64,000 nt of DNA from Spirosoma pollinicola (lineage in GTDB: Bacteria; Bacteroidota; Bacteroidia; Cytophagales; Spirosomataceae). The translations under genes and the position numbers were made by a program. Location of the stretch: positions 248,001 through 312,000 of the forward strand of contig NZ_CP025096.1 of assembly GCF_002831565.1 (NCBI RefSeq), in the 5' to 3' direction. Position 1 is the stretch's first letter. Every line of letters starts with the position of its first letter. Shown here in pieces: positions 26,333-35,085 of the stretch. The notes beneath the pieces are model-generated. The model was not told the DNA's origin. It searched no databases and saw only the letters and a program-made list of their open reading frames with translations.

Positions 26333-28171
26333 ATGAAGGTATATAGACGGCTCATGGCGTATGCCAGGCCTTATGGAAAATTCATCTTCCCTTTCTTTTT
26401 CTTTACGATCATCAGTGTGTTTTTCAACATTTTTCAGTTTGCGTTGATTATTCCACTGCTCAACTTTCTGTTTGATCCAATCAACACTGCCGACGCGGCC
26501 AGGTATGCGTCGATGCCGGAATTTCAGCTAACAGGGACTTACTTCAAGACTATTTTTTACCATTTCATTTATCAGTTCAAAACAACAAATCCGATCTATG
26601 CGCTTTATTTCCTGGCGGGAATGATCGTGGTGGCCGTGATCATGACCAATTTATTCCGGTTTCTGGCACAGCGGTGCTTATTGGGAGCCAGAACACTGCT
26701 GGTCAAACGATTACGAGAGGCTTTGTTTGCCAAAATCAACCATCTGCACCTGGGTTACTTCACCAAGGAACACAAGGGGGATCTGCTTTCCCGGCTCAAC
26801 GGCGACGTGTACGCTATTGAAAGCGTGGCGGCCAGTTCGATCGAGGTTGTCTTTAAAGAGCCCTACATGCTGATCGGTTATTTTGTGGCGCTCTTCCTGA
26901 TATCGGCCAAACTGATGCTCTTCACGCTCGTCATCATCCCTATTTCGGCCGTAGGCATTGCGGCTGTCACCAAGCGGCTTAAGAAGGAAGCCAAGGATGT
27001 ACAGTCGTCAATGGGGCGGATGCTTACACTCATGGACGAAACGCTGATGGGTATGCGGATCATTCGCTCGTTTAATGCGACTCCGTTTGTGTTGCAGCGG
27101 TTCAGCGTCGAAAACGACTTTTACCGTAAAGCCAGTCTGGAAGGTTTCAAACGACGGGAAATGGCTCCTGCTTTTTCCGAAGCATCAGGCGTCTTCATTG
27201 TTGCCTGTATCCTGGTGTACGGAGGTAGTCTGGTGCTCAACAGCGAAAGCAATTTACAGGCCAGTTCATTTATCGCGTTCATTGCTATTTTCTCCCAGGT
27301 GATTCGGCCCGCCAAGGCTATGGTAGTGGCCATCACCACTATTCAACAGGGACAGGCCGCTGGCGAGCGCGTTATCGAACTGCTGGACAAACCGGTCGAG
27401 ATTGAAGACAAACCAAACGCCATACCCTTGGAACGGTTTCAGCGAGATGTTGTCTTCGAGAACGTCAGTTTCCGCTACGGCGACAAACCTGTGCTGAAAA
27501 ACATTAATTTCCAGATGAAAAAAGGGCGAAAAATAGCGCTGGTTGGCCCTTCGGGCGTTGGCAAATCGACCATTGCCGATCTGATTCCCCGTTTTTACGA
27601 ACCCACCCACGGCCGCGTCCTCATCGACGGCGTCGACGTGAGCGACTACACGATGGAGTCGTTACGGAAACAGATGAGTTTTGTGACGCAGGAAATCATT
27701 CTTTTCAACGACAGCATCTTCAATAACATCGCCCTCGGCCAGCCGGACGCCCGACTGGAAGACGTTATGGCTGCGGCTAAGGTCGCCAACGCCCACGCGT
27801 TTATTATGGACACCGAACAGGGGTATAACACGAACATTGGCGATCGGGGTATCCGTTTGAGTGGCGGGCAGCGCCAGCGATTGAGTATTGCCAGGGCGGT
27901 GTTCAAAAAACCATCCATTCTCATCCTGGATGAAGCAACCTCTGCACTGGATGTCGATTCCGAGAAATCGGTTCAGGAAGCACTGAACAATTTAATGGAA
28001 GGCCGGACGACACTGGTTATCGCACACCGTCTGAGTACCATCAAAGAAGCCGACGAGATTCTGATTATGGAAGGTGGGGAGATTGTGGAGCGCGGTAGCC
28101 ACTATGATCTGCTCAACCGTACTGGCAGCATCTATAAACGACTAAACAGTATGCACGAGAATCTTCAGTAG
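26333..28171 (+). CDS. MsbA-like ABC exporter, fused membrane and ATPase domains
   Basis: A 612-residue half-transporter that works as a dimer in the inner membrane. Six helices occupy about residues 15-320. The ATPase domain carries Walker A GPSGVGKST, a Q-loop in FVTQEIILFN, signature LSGGQRQR, Walker B ILILDEATSALD and the H-loop AHRLSTI. The subgroup exports lipids, lipid-linked glycans or peptides. The flanking GT4 genes favour a glycolipid or polysaccharide precursor. It ends 2 bp before the end of a convergent gene, with no terminator between. Confidence 0.9.
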   Translation: MKVYRRLMAYARPYGKFIFPFFFFTIISVFFNIFQFALIIPLLNFLFDPINTADAARYASMPEFQLTGTYFKTIFYHFIYQFKTTNPIYALYFLAGMIVVAVIMTNLFRFLAQRCLLGARTLLVKRLREALFAKINHLHLGYFTKEHKGDLLSRLNGDVYAIESVAASSIEVVFKEPYMLIGYFVALFLISAKLMLFTLVIIPISAVGIAAVTKRLKKEAKDVQSSMGRMLTLMDETLMGMRIIRSFNATPFVLQRFSVENDFYRKASLEGFKRREMAPAFSEASGVFIVACILVYGGSLVLNSESNLQASSFIAFIAIFSQVIRPAKAMVVAITTIQQGQAAGERVIELLDKPVEIEDKPNAIPLERFQRDVVFENVSFRYGDKPVLKNINFQMKKGRKIALVGPSGVGKSTIADLIPRFYEPTHGRVLIDGVDVSDYTMESLRKQMSFVTQEIILFNDSIFNNIALGQPDARLEDVMAAAKVANAHAFIMDTEQGYNTNIGDRGIRLSGGQRQRLSIARAVFKKPSILILDEATSALDVDSEKSVQEALNNLMEGRTTLVIAHRLSTIKEADEILIMEGGEIVERGSHYDLLNRTGSIYKRLNSMHENLQ

Positions 28172-28173
28172 AT

Positions 28174-29409
28174 CTATGGCTGCGTCGCTACATAGTCCAC
28201 GGCTTTGTTAAATTTGGCAAGTACAGTGTCCCAGGTATAGTACCGCTGAACGTAGGCGCGGCCGTTATTGGCCATTTCGGTCGAATCCTGGTTTAGTATC
28301 TGATCGACTGCCGTTTCAAACTCTTCGTAGAGCCGATACAGCAGTCCCGCCTGACTCCCGACGATATGGTCGCGTAGAACGGCGCATTCAGCGGTGGCAA
28401 TAACGGGGATGCCCACGGCAAAACTTTCCAGCGTCACCATCGACAGGCTTTCGTAGGGCGACGGCATGATCAGCGCTTTCGCGTGCTGCAACAGACTCGC
28501 TTTTACAGGTTCGTCCACAAATCCAACCGGCAGCACATCAGGGTGCTCCGGAATTGGCATCATCGCCTGTCCGACCAGTACCAGTTTTAACGGCGATGGA
28601 TGTTCGGCTTTATATCGTGTGAAAAATTCGAACATCTTGTCGCAGCCCTTGGCCGGATCAATTCGGCCAATATATAACAGATAATCGGCATCGGTACCCA
28701 GTAGTTCACTTACCGTTTGTTCGGCTAACCTGGTGGCCGGTTCGATGCCTACGCCGACGACGTCATTTGGAATGGAATCATTTCTGAACAGCTTGTGCAC
28801 AAAGCTCTGTTCGGCCGGAGTAAGAAATAAAATGGTCCGGGGCTTCTGGAACAGCTTGCGGAACAAGGGCAGATAGATCGGAGTTTCGTCGTGCGCCGTG
28901 GGAATAAAGATCGACTTGTGGGGCGCTATGGCCAAACCGGCAATGGTAGGGTAATACAGGTACGTAATGAAGATCAGCGCGTCGTATTGTTGATGGTTTC
29001 GTTTCAGGTAGGTAATCAGGTCGGGCGTATAAGGCCCCTGGTAGGTTGCCCACAAGCGGCTATACCGCCTGATGTGCTTACCCACCAATGCCCGCGCCCA
29101 CATCTTGAGTCGGTTGAGTCCCTGGCTCTGCTCGGGCCGGGACCATTTATTAAGTTTATGCTCAGCGCGGGACGTTTGTTTGAGCAATCGTTCGTGCTTC
29201 GTGGCAAACCGATGAACCCTTACTCCGTTGATGGTTACGGTTTCGGCCGGATACCAGTTGGCCCAGGTAACGTATTCCAGAGCGCAGCTGGTCAGCACGT
29301 CCACTTCGTAGGTATTTGCCAGCCGCTCGGCCATCAGTCGACAGTAGTATTCGGCCCCTCCATTGACGTCAACACCGTACCGCTGCACAACAAACGCTAT
29401 TTTCTTCAT
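28174..29409 (-). CDS. GT4 family glycosyltransferase
   Basis: A 411-residue GT-B enzyme, starting MKKIAFVVQRYGVDVNGGAEYYCRLMAERL, the glycine-rich acceptor-side loop of GT4 proteins. The C-terminal domain has LLYIGRIDPAKGCDKMFEF for donor binding and the E-x7-E motif in MPSPYESLSMVTLESFAVG. An 80-residue charged insertion (about 70-150) separates it from the two shorter GT4 proteins nearby, so it is not a recent copy of them. It probably adds a sugar to the same surface glycan. Confidence 0.88.
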   Translation of the reverse strand: MKKIAFVVQRYGVDVNGGAEYYCRLMAERLANTYEVDVLTSCALEYVTWANWYPAETVTINGVRVHRFATKHERLLKQTSRAEHKLNKWSRPEQSQGLNRLKMWARALVGKHIRRYSRLWATYQGPYTPDLITYLKRNHQQYDALIFITYLYYPTIAGLAIAPHKSIFIPTAHDETPIYLPLFRKLFQKPRTILFLTPAEQSFVHKLFRNDSIPNDVVGVGIEPATRLAEQTVSELLGTDADYLLYIGRIDPAKGCDKMFEFFTRYKAEHPSPLKLVLVGQAMMPIPEHPDVLPVGFVDEPVKASLLQHAKALIMPSPYESLSMVTLESFAVGIPVIATAECAVLRDHIVGSQAGLLYRLYEEFETAVDQILNQDSTEMANNGRAYVQRYYTWDTVLAKFNKAVDYVATQP

Positions 29410-29630
29410 GTAACAAAATAAAGGGATACTGCCCGATTTTTGGCGGATTCCCGGCTTATTTCACCGGGATACCTCAACTGCGTGTATGATAAACCTGGTT
29501 TATTTTTTGAAATATAGCTACGGATGTGCGTTAGCAGCTAGTAGAATCGTACCATATCACCTATCCACCTGCCTTGTTTAAACGTGTTAGTTTAACGATC
29601 CTGTTCAACCTGGACAACCGGTTGAACCGT
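29410..29630. other. leader/intergenic region without a gene
   Basis: The sequence upstream of the GT4 gene is AT-rich with no convincing ORF. A perfect 8-bp inverted repeat, GTTCAACC/GGTTGAAC, lies at 29603-29627. It may be part of the GT4 promoter region or a second weak terminator. Confidence 0.4.
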
Positions 29631-29667
29631 AAAAAGAAAAAGGGCCCAACAATATAGGTAGGCCCTG
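29631..29667 (-). terminator. hairpin terminator after the small acidic ORF
   Basis: On the minus strand AGGGCC and GGCCCT form a stem followed by TTTTTCTTTTT. It lies about 60 bp after the stop of the small ORF at 29725, which supports transcription of that ORF. Confidence 0.6.
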
Positions 29668-29724
29668 GAAGGCGAGTATTACTGTAAGGTCTGGTATGCT
29701 CCTGCGCACCCAACCGACCGCTTG

Positions 29725-29868
29725 CTAACTCGGCTTTTGCTCTGTTGTAACGGTCTTGGTCGTTTTCTCTTCCCCATCCGGGGTATCATTCGTTTGGGTT
29801 ACCGTCGTTTTGGTTTCTTCGGTATGTGAATCCTGATCGATCTCCTTGGTTTGTTCTGTATCTGGCAT
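29725..29868 (-). CDS. small Thr/Glu-rich protein, unknown
   Basis: 47 residues from an ATG at 29868: MPDTEQTKEIDQDSHTEETK and so on, ending TTEQKPS. It is highly acidic and threonine-rich, and probably disordered. It has no signal peptide or membrane segment. The same frame is open upstream to 30018, adding 50 residues of ordinary composition, and that longer start cannot be excluded. The downstream hairpin terminator supports expression. No function can be proposed. Confidence 0.4.
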   Translation of the reverse strand: MPDTEQTKEIDQDSHTEETKTTVTQTNDTPDGEEKTTKTVTTEQKPS

Positions 29869-30122
29869 ACTTAGTTCGTTTAAGTTGAGCCTATAGAACC
29901 CTAAGAGAGACTGTTTGTTCTGGAGAATACTGCCCAGCTCCATTGCGCCCACGGATGTAAAGACAGTGGATGAGTCGCTGTAGATGGTAAGCTTAGCCCC
30001 TTCTCCCCATCTAATCACGGTTCGAACACCGGTAAATTTTCAGAGCATGACAACTTCTTTGCGTCGCCAAATTTGGGTAGCATAGATACCTTTAAGCGAT
30101 CACTGAACGACCAGCTGGCTGT

Positions 30123-32228
30123 TTACGGTAATGCAAACGCTACGTACCGATCCCCCGACTTCGTTTTGAGTTTACCGCCCCCGCAGGCAATCACCACGTA
30201 TTGCTTGCCATCAACGGCGTAGGTACTCGGCGAAGCATACCCGGCAGCAGGCAGTTTGGCCCGCCAGAGTTCACGGCCCGTTTTTCGGTCGAAAGCCCGA
30301 ATCAGTTCGTCACGAGAGGAGGCAATGAAGAGCAACCCGCCCGCCGTGACAGCCGGGGCACCATAGTTGTCGGTGCCCGTTGGGGGTATGCCCTTCGCCA
30401 CTAGTTCAGGGTACTCGCCCAGCGGGACTTGCCAACGGTGTTCGCCCGTATTCATATCAATTGCCGTCAGCGTGCCCCAGGGCGGGCGGCTCACGGGGTA
30501 CCCGGCCCGGTCGTACCAGCGGGTAAACCCGGTATGGTGATAGGGGGCGGTGTTAAGCCCCCCCTTACTGGCGACAGACGTTGTTTTGCCGAACAAAAAA
30601 TCCACGATGGCCTTCCGCTCGGCTTCCTTCAGGTTGGTGAAGGCAGGCATCATGCCCTGGCCTTTTGCCAGAACCTGGGCCACCGACGTCTCGTTGCGTT
30701 TTTGAGAGATGCTGACCAGAGCCGGGTAGCTCCCGTCATGACTGCCTTCGCGATTTTGGCCGTGGCAGTTGGCACAATGGGTTTGGTAGAGTTGGCTACC
30801 CGTGCGCTCAACGGTCCTGACTGACAACGAACCGGCGGGGGTCGGAACCAGCGCCATGGTGACCGGAATTTGCTTCGAGGGAACGTACATGATGCCGGCT
30901 TCGTCCACCGCTGCTCCACCCCACTGTGCGCCCCCGTCGGTGCCGGGAAAAAACACGGTTCGGTTGGGGCTCAGGGGAAGGGGAAAAAATTGTTTTCCTG
31001 ATTGCCAGCGCCGGAGCTGAGCCAGTACAGTGTCGCGGTCGGTGACAAAGTCGTTTATATCGCTTTCCGGAAACGATTGCCGGGTAAAGGGCGCAGGTTT
31101 GAGGGGAATCGGCTGGGTGGGCCAGGCTTTTTCTCCCGGAACAGTGGAAGCGGGCATGGGTCGTTCCTCAATCGGAAACAGCGGCTTACCCGTAACCCGG
31201 TCAAAGGCAAAGAGGAATCCTTGTTTGGATAACACCGAAACGGCATCCACCTTTTTACCATCATGAACAACGGTAAATAAATTAGGGGGAGCCGGAATAT
31301 CGCGGTCCCAGATGTCGTGGTGGATCGTCTGGAAATGCCAGCGTCGCTTTCCTGTGGCCGCGTCTAGGGCTATAAGGCTGTTGGCAAATAGATTCTGGCC
31401 GGGCCGGGTACTGCCGTATAAATCGAATGCCGCAGTCCCCGTGGGGACATAAACGATGCCGCGCTGCCGGTCGATGGCCATGCCCATCCAGTTATTGGCT
31501 CCCCCGAAATTGCGGTGACCATCTTTGGGCCAGGTGTTAGCCCCATACTCGCCGGAGTGTGGAATGGTGTGGAAGGTCCAGACGAGCCGCCCCGTGTGCA
31601 GGTCATAGGCGCGCACGTCGCCGGGCAGGGCCGGTGCAACTTCCGACACCCGGTGACCCATGATGAGCAGATTTTTATACACTACGCCCGGCGTGTTGCT
31701 CACCACGTACTCATCGGCTCCGGGTCGGGCCAGGCCTTCTTTTAAATTGATTTTCCCACCTTTACCAAAACTGGTCACCGGTTTCCCCGTTCGGGCGTCG
31801 AGGGCGTAGAGCAGCGAGCCATAGGCGAAGTAAATCCGGGCTTGCCGCCCATCCGTCCAGTAGGTAACACCCCGGCTATTCATGGCGAAGGTATCGTCGG
31901 TGAAGGCCGTTTTCCAAAGTTCCCTGCCCGTAGCCGCGTCGAGCGCAAAGGCCTGCGACCCTGCCGAAACCCCGTACAGCACACCGTCGATGATGAGCGG
32001 GTTGCACTGAATCTGGGTATTGTTTTTGAGCGTGTCGACTCCACCCGAAGCATATTCCCAGGCGACCTGTAAGCCCGCCACGTTGCCGGCATTTAGCTGC
32101 GTGAGGGGCGAGAAATGATTACGATCGGGCCCGCCATTGTATTCGGGCCAGTCGGTGGTGGCGGGTTTTTCGGTCAGGCTGAGCAGACCAACGGTCAGGA
32201 GTAAGGCTGGGTAGGTGAACCGTTTCAT
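30123..32228 (-). CDS. PQQ-dependent dehydrogenase with an internal cytochrome c domain
   Basis: The start at 32228 gives signal peptide MKRFTYPALLLTVGLLSLTE; the 32252 start adds eight residues. The 701-residue protein is an eight-bladed quinoprotein propeller, beginning DWPEYNGGPDRNHFSPLTQL, with blade motifs such as ALDAATGRELWKT and ALDAATGKRRWHFQ. A c-type heme site, CANCH, lies within an inserted domain at about residues 475-560 (LYQTHCANCHGQNREG). The propeller then resumes. This resembles glucose- or sugar-type PQQ dehydrogenases of Bacteroidota with built-in electron transfer. The substrate is unknown. If it oxidises glucose, the acid made could dissolve mineral phosphate, which would fit the phosphatase genes nearby; this is speculation. 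Confidence 0.85.
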   Translation of the reverse strand: MKRFTYPALLLTVGLLSLTEKPATTDWPEYNGGPDRNHFSPLTQLNAGNVAGLQVAWEYASGGVDTLKNNTQIQCNPLIIDGVLYGVSAGSQAFALDAATGRELWKTAFTDDTFAMNSRGVTYWTDGRQARIYFAYGSLLYALDARTGKPVTSFGKGGKINLKEGLARPGADEYVVSNTPGVVYKNLLIMGHRVSEVAPALPGDVRAYDLHTGRLVWTFHTIPHSGEYGANTWPKDGHRNFGGANNWMGMAIDRQRGIVYVPTGTAAFDLYGSTRPGQNLFANSLIALDAATGKRRWHFQTIHHDIWDRDIPAPPNLFTVVHDGKKVDAVSVLSKQGFLFAFDRVTGKPLFPIEERPMPASTVPGEKAWPTQPIPLKPAPFTRQSFPESDINDFVTDRDTVLAQLRRWQSGKQFFPLPLSPNRTVFFPGTDGGAQWGGAAVDEAGIMYVPSKQIPVTMALVPTPAGSLSVRTVERTGSQLYQTHCANCHGQNREGSHDGSYPALVSISQKRNETSVAQVLAKGQGMMPAFTNLKEAERKAIVDFLFGKTTSVASKGGLNTAPYHHTGFTRWYDRAGYPVSRPPWGTLTAIDMNTGEHRWQVPLGEYPELVAKGIPPTGTDNYGAPAVTAGGLLFIASSRDELIRAFDRKTGRELWRAKLPAAGYASPSTYAVDGKQYVVIACGGGKLKTKSGDRYVAFALP

Positions 32229-32410
32229 GAGCAGGTTTAGAGGAAAGTACAAATGAACACAAAATGACCGAAAGTTGTGGTGACACCTCGGCTTGTATTC
32301 ACACGGTTCATTTTATTGATCGACAAACCTGATCTCCTGACTGCGGGTCTGAACTACCCCGCTGTTACCGTGAGCACCTTACGGCCAGAGTAAGAAACTG
32401 TCTACATCTT

Positions 32411-34927
32411 CTAATCATCATCATCATCATCGGTCAAGCCCGTTTTTCCTGATCGGACAAAAGCACCCCGGCGAGGGGCAGGCATGTTACTAGTTGCGCC
32501 ACGTACCGTTTGCCAAACAATCTCACTGAAAATCAGGTCGTCAATCTCGTCGGGACGGCTCAGATTGAACATCGACGATCGTTTCGAATTACGATTGATC
32601 GCTACATTTTTCTGGTTAATGTCAATGCCCGGTTCGAGAGATTCAAACCCGGCAGGATCAGCTTGCTTGCTGAAACAACGCCACAGGGGTGTCGCAGCAG
32701 CATCGTATTGACTCATGGGTTTTAGTCCTAAAATCAATTCGATGGTTCGCAGCAGCCCCGACGTAGAATACATAGTATGATCGACAAAATGACGTTTCAC
32801 AAAACCACCGGCCACAAACGCAATCGAGCGGTGTGCATCAACATGATCGGGACCATTTTGGGCATCATCTTCCAGTATAAATACGACAGATTCTTTCCAG
32901 ATTGGACTTTTGGACAGGTGCTCGACAAACCGGCCTACGGCCAGATCATTATCAGCCAGGGCGGCATCGGGTGTAGGCATCCCAATGCGGGCCCCTGATG
33001 TATGGTCGTTGCCAAAACGGACCGTACTGAGTTGAGGCACTTTACCAGCCGCTACCAACTCGTCGAAGTCCTTTTCCCAAGCTTCCTCTCGCTTACTATC
33101 CAGGTAACCCAAATTATACCCTTTAAAGGTGGGGCAAAACTTACCTTCCAATGTTTTAATATTAGGCTTCTCGTCATCGGCAAACCAGCCATAACTCCGG
33201 AAACTGACACCGGCCCGCAAACAGTGATCCCAGATAAAGCCGTCGCGCGGATGGGCAATTTCTTTTTGACCTTCGTAATCATACGTGCCACCCCGACCGC
33301 CATAGCTAGTCACCCAGTTTTTTTCGACGTAATCATTGGCATATGCGGCTGATGACCAGTTATGCCCGTCGGCGCTGACTTCGGCATCGACATAAAAATT
33401 GTCCAGTAGCACAAATTGTTTCGCCAGTGCATGCTGGTTTGGAGTAACTTTTTGGGGAAATAAACAAAGGGCGGCATCGCCATTGCCTTCTTTCATATCG
33501 CCCAATACCTGATCGTACGTTCGGTTTTCCTTAATAATGTAAAACACGTATTTTATCGGTGAGCGTGCATTTCCCCCTACCCGCATCGGGATTGGGTTTC
33601 CCGCTTCCCCTTCCGAGCGGAGTTCCTTGCTCTTGGTGTACGGTGTATTGGCATAAACCAGTCGCGAATAGGCCGCTAATACCTCGCTATCAGGCATGTC
33701 GATGATCGAAAGGGTGCCTTTGAATAAGCCAGCTATGTACTGAACCGGCCCTGGGTTAGCCTGCGGATTGGGCCCGACTTGCTGGGGTGTTCGCGTTCGA
33801 ACGGGATTTGGCCCGCGGGGGTTGGCTTGCGAAGAAAACCCTTTCCCATTCGTAACGAACAGTTTGGAACCGATCACTTTTACCGCTGTCGGATACCAGC
33901 CGGTGGGAATAAATCCGCTGGATTGGCTGTGACCTTTCCGGGTCACATCAAACACCGCCAGACAATTATTGTCGGCGTTGGCAATGTATAGTGTGTTTTC
34001 ATTATCACTCAGGGCCAGTCCATTGGGTGTGCTCCCTACCGGAGCATCCGGAAATAGCGACGTCGTCATGGTTTCAATAACTTGCTGTTTAGCCACATCA
34101 ATTAGCGCAACCGTGTTATCATTGCCGTTGGCCACAAAAAGATGCTGTCCATTTCGAGTCAACAACAGATCGTTCGGGTTTTTATTGGTCTTGATTTTAG
34201 CCACTATTTTCGGCGTATTGACATCAACAATCAACACGCTGGCGCCCCCCCACAGCGATACGTAGAGCTGATTTTTATCGGGTGACAATAGGCATGTATA
34301 GGCGGCAGCTCCTATAGGTAGCTTATGCAGAATCTGCCGCGTTTTCGTGTCGGCGATATACAGGGAACTATCCTCTTTAGTGACCACATAGAGCCGATTT
34401 TTGGCATCATCGACGCACAGACCCGTTGGTGAAATTTTTGTTGGCCAAGGTTTCCCCAGCACAATTGGCTCATCGGGCAGTAACTTCTGGTTTTCCAGTT
34501 TATAAACAAGAATCCGATTGTCGTTACCACCCGACGCATACAACCTCGTCTCGTCTTCGCTAAAGGCAAGGCCCAGATAGGATTTACCAACCCTAACTGT
34601 ATCCAGAATTTTTTCAGTAAGGGCATCCAGCAGCGTAATACTTTGGGTGCTCTGCCCATTGTTGGTAACAGCCAGGTATTTCCGGGATGGAGACACCACC
34701 AGATTTAAGGGTAAGTCATCCAGATCGAGGCTTCGTCCAGGGGGTGTGAGGGCCCAGCCATTAGGCAAATTGACCCGCTTTGCCACCAGTTTTTTATATA
34801 CCTCAACTTCCTCTGTTGCTGGAGTCGAGCTATTTTTTCGATTACATCCCGCCAGAATCGACAGGATAAGAAGCACCCAAACGCTATAGAAACTAGTTGA
34901 ACGGTTCATCATTTGAGAATTGGACAT
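32411..34927 (-). CDS. lipoprotein: YncE-like beta-propeller fused to a PF04185-type phosphoesterase
   Basis: 838 residues with a lipoprotein signal (VWVLLILSILAGC). Starts at 34912 or 34909 would keep it. Residues about 60-410 are a seven-bladed propeller with YVTN-like repeats (TLYIANADNNCLAVFDV, HLFVANGNDNTVALIDV). The C-terminal half, from about residue 460, has KENRTYDQVLGDM, a DNFYVDAEVSADGHNWSSAA block and FILEDDAQNGPDHVDAHRS. These are the core of the phospholipase C/acid phosphatase (PF04185) alkaline-phosphatase-like fold. The protein ends in six Asp codons made of GAT repeats. It probably cleaves phosphoesters at the outer or periplasmic face. Confidence 0.82.
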   Translation of the reverse strand: MSNSQMMNRSTSFYSVWVLLILSILAGCNRKNSSTPATEEVEVYKKLVAKRVNLPNGWALTPPGRSLDLDDLPLNLVVSPSRKYLAVTNNGQSTQSITLLDALTEKILDTVRVGKSYLGLAFSEDETRLYASGGNDNRILVYKLENQKLLPDEPIVLGKPWPTKISPTGLCVDDAKNRLYVVTKEDSSLYIADTKTRQILHKLPIGAAAYTCLLSPDKNQLYVSLWGGASVLIVDVNTPKIVAKIKTNKNPNDLLLTRNGQHLFVANGNDNTVALIDVAKQQVIETMTTSLFPDAPVGSTPNGLALSDNENTLYIANADNNCLAVFDVTRKGHSQSSGFIPTGWYPTAVKVIGSKLFVTNGKGFSSQANPRGPNPVRTRTPQQVGPNPQANPGPVQYIAGLFKGTLSIIDMPDSEVLAAYSRLVYANTPYTKSKELRSEGEAGNPIPMRVGGNARSPIKYVFYIIKENRTYDQVLGDMKEGNGDAALCLFPQKVTPNQHALAKQFVLLDNFYVDAEVSADGHNWSSAAYANDYVEKNWVTSYGGRGGTYDYEGQKEIAHPRDGFIWDHCLRAGVSFRSYGWFADDEKPNIKTLEGKFCPTFKGYNLGYLDSKREEAWEKDFDELVAAGKVPQLSTVRFGNDHTSGARIGMPTPDAALADNDLAVGRFVEHLSKSPIWKESVVFILEDDAQNGPDHVDAHRSIAFVAGGFVKRHFVDHTMYSTSGLLRTIELILGLKPMSQYDAAATPLWRCFSKQADPAGFESLEPGIDINQKNVAINRNSKRSSMFNLSRPDEIDDLIFSEIVWQTVRGATSNMPAPRRGAFVRSGKTGLTDDDDDD

Positions 34928-35010
34928 ACGCTTGTTTTAAGTTAATTAAAATCACGTCAAATTCTACTGAATGCGTCGAAGCATCTTCGCGCTTATTCGT
35001 CACATACGCC

Positions 35011-35044
35011 AAACGAGGTCACCTGAAGTAGGTAACCTCGTTTG
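35011..35044 (-). terminator. hairpin terminator after the TonB receptor gene
   Basis: AAACGAGGT and ACCTCGTTT form a 9-bp stem with a short loop, about 40 bp after the stop of the receptor gene ending at 35086. Confidence 0.6.
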
Positions 35045-35085
35045 GTTAGCAGAACTCGACAACACGGGCTGAATAACGAGTGCCG

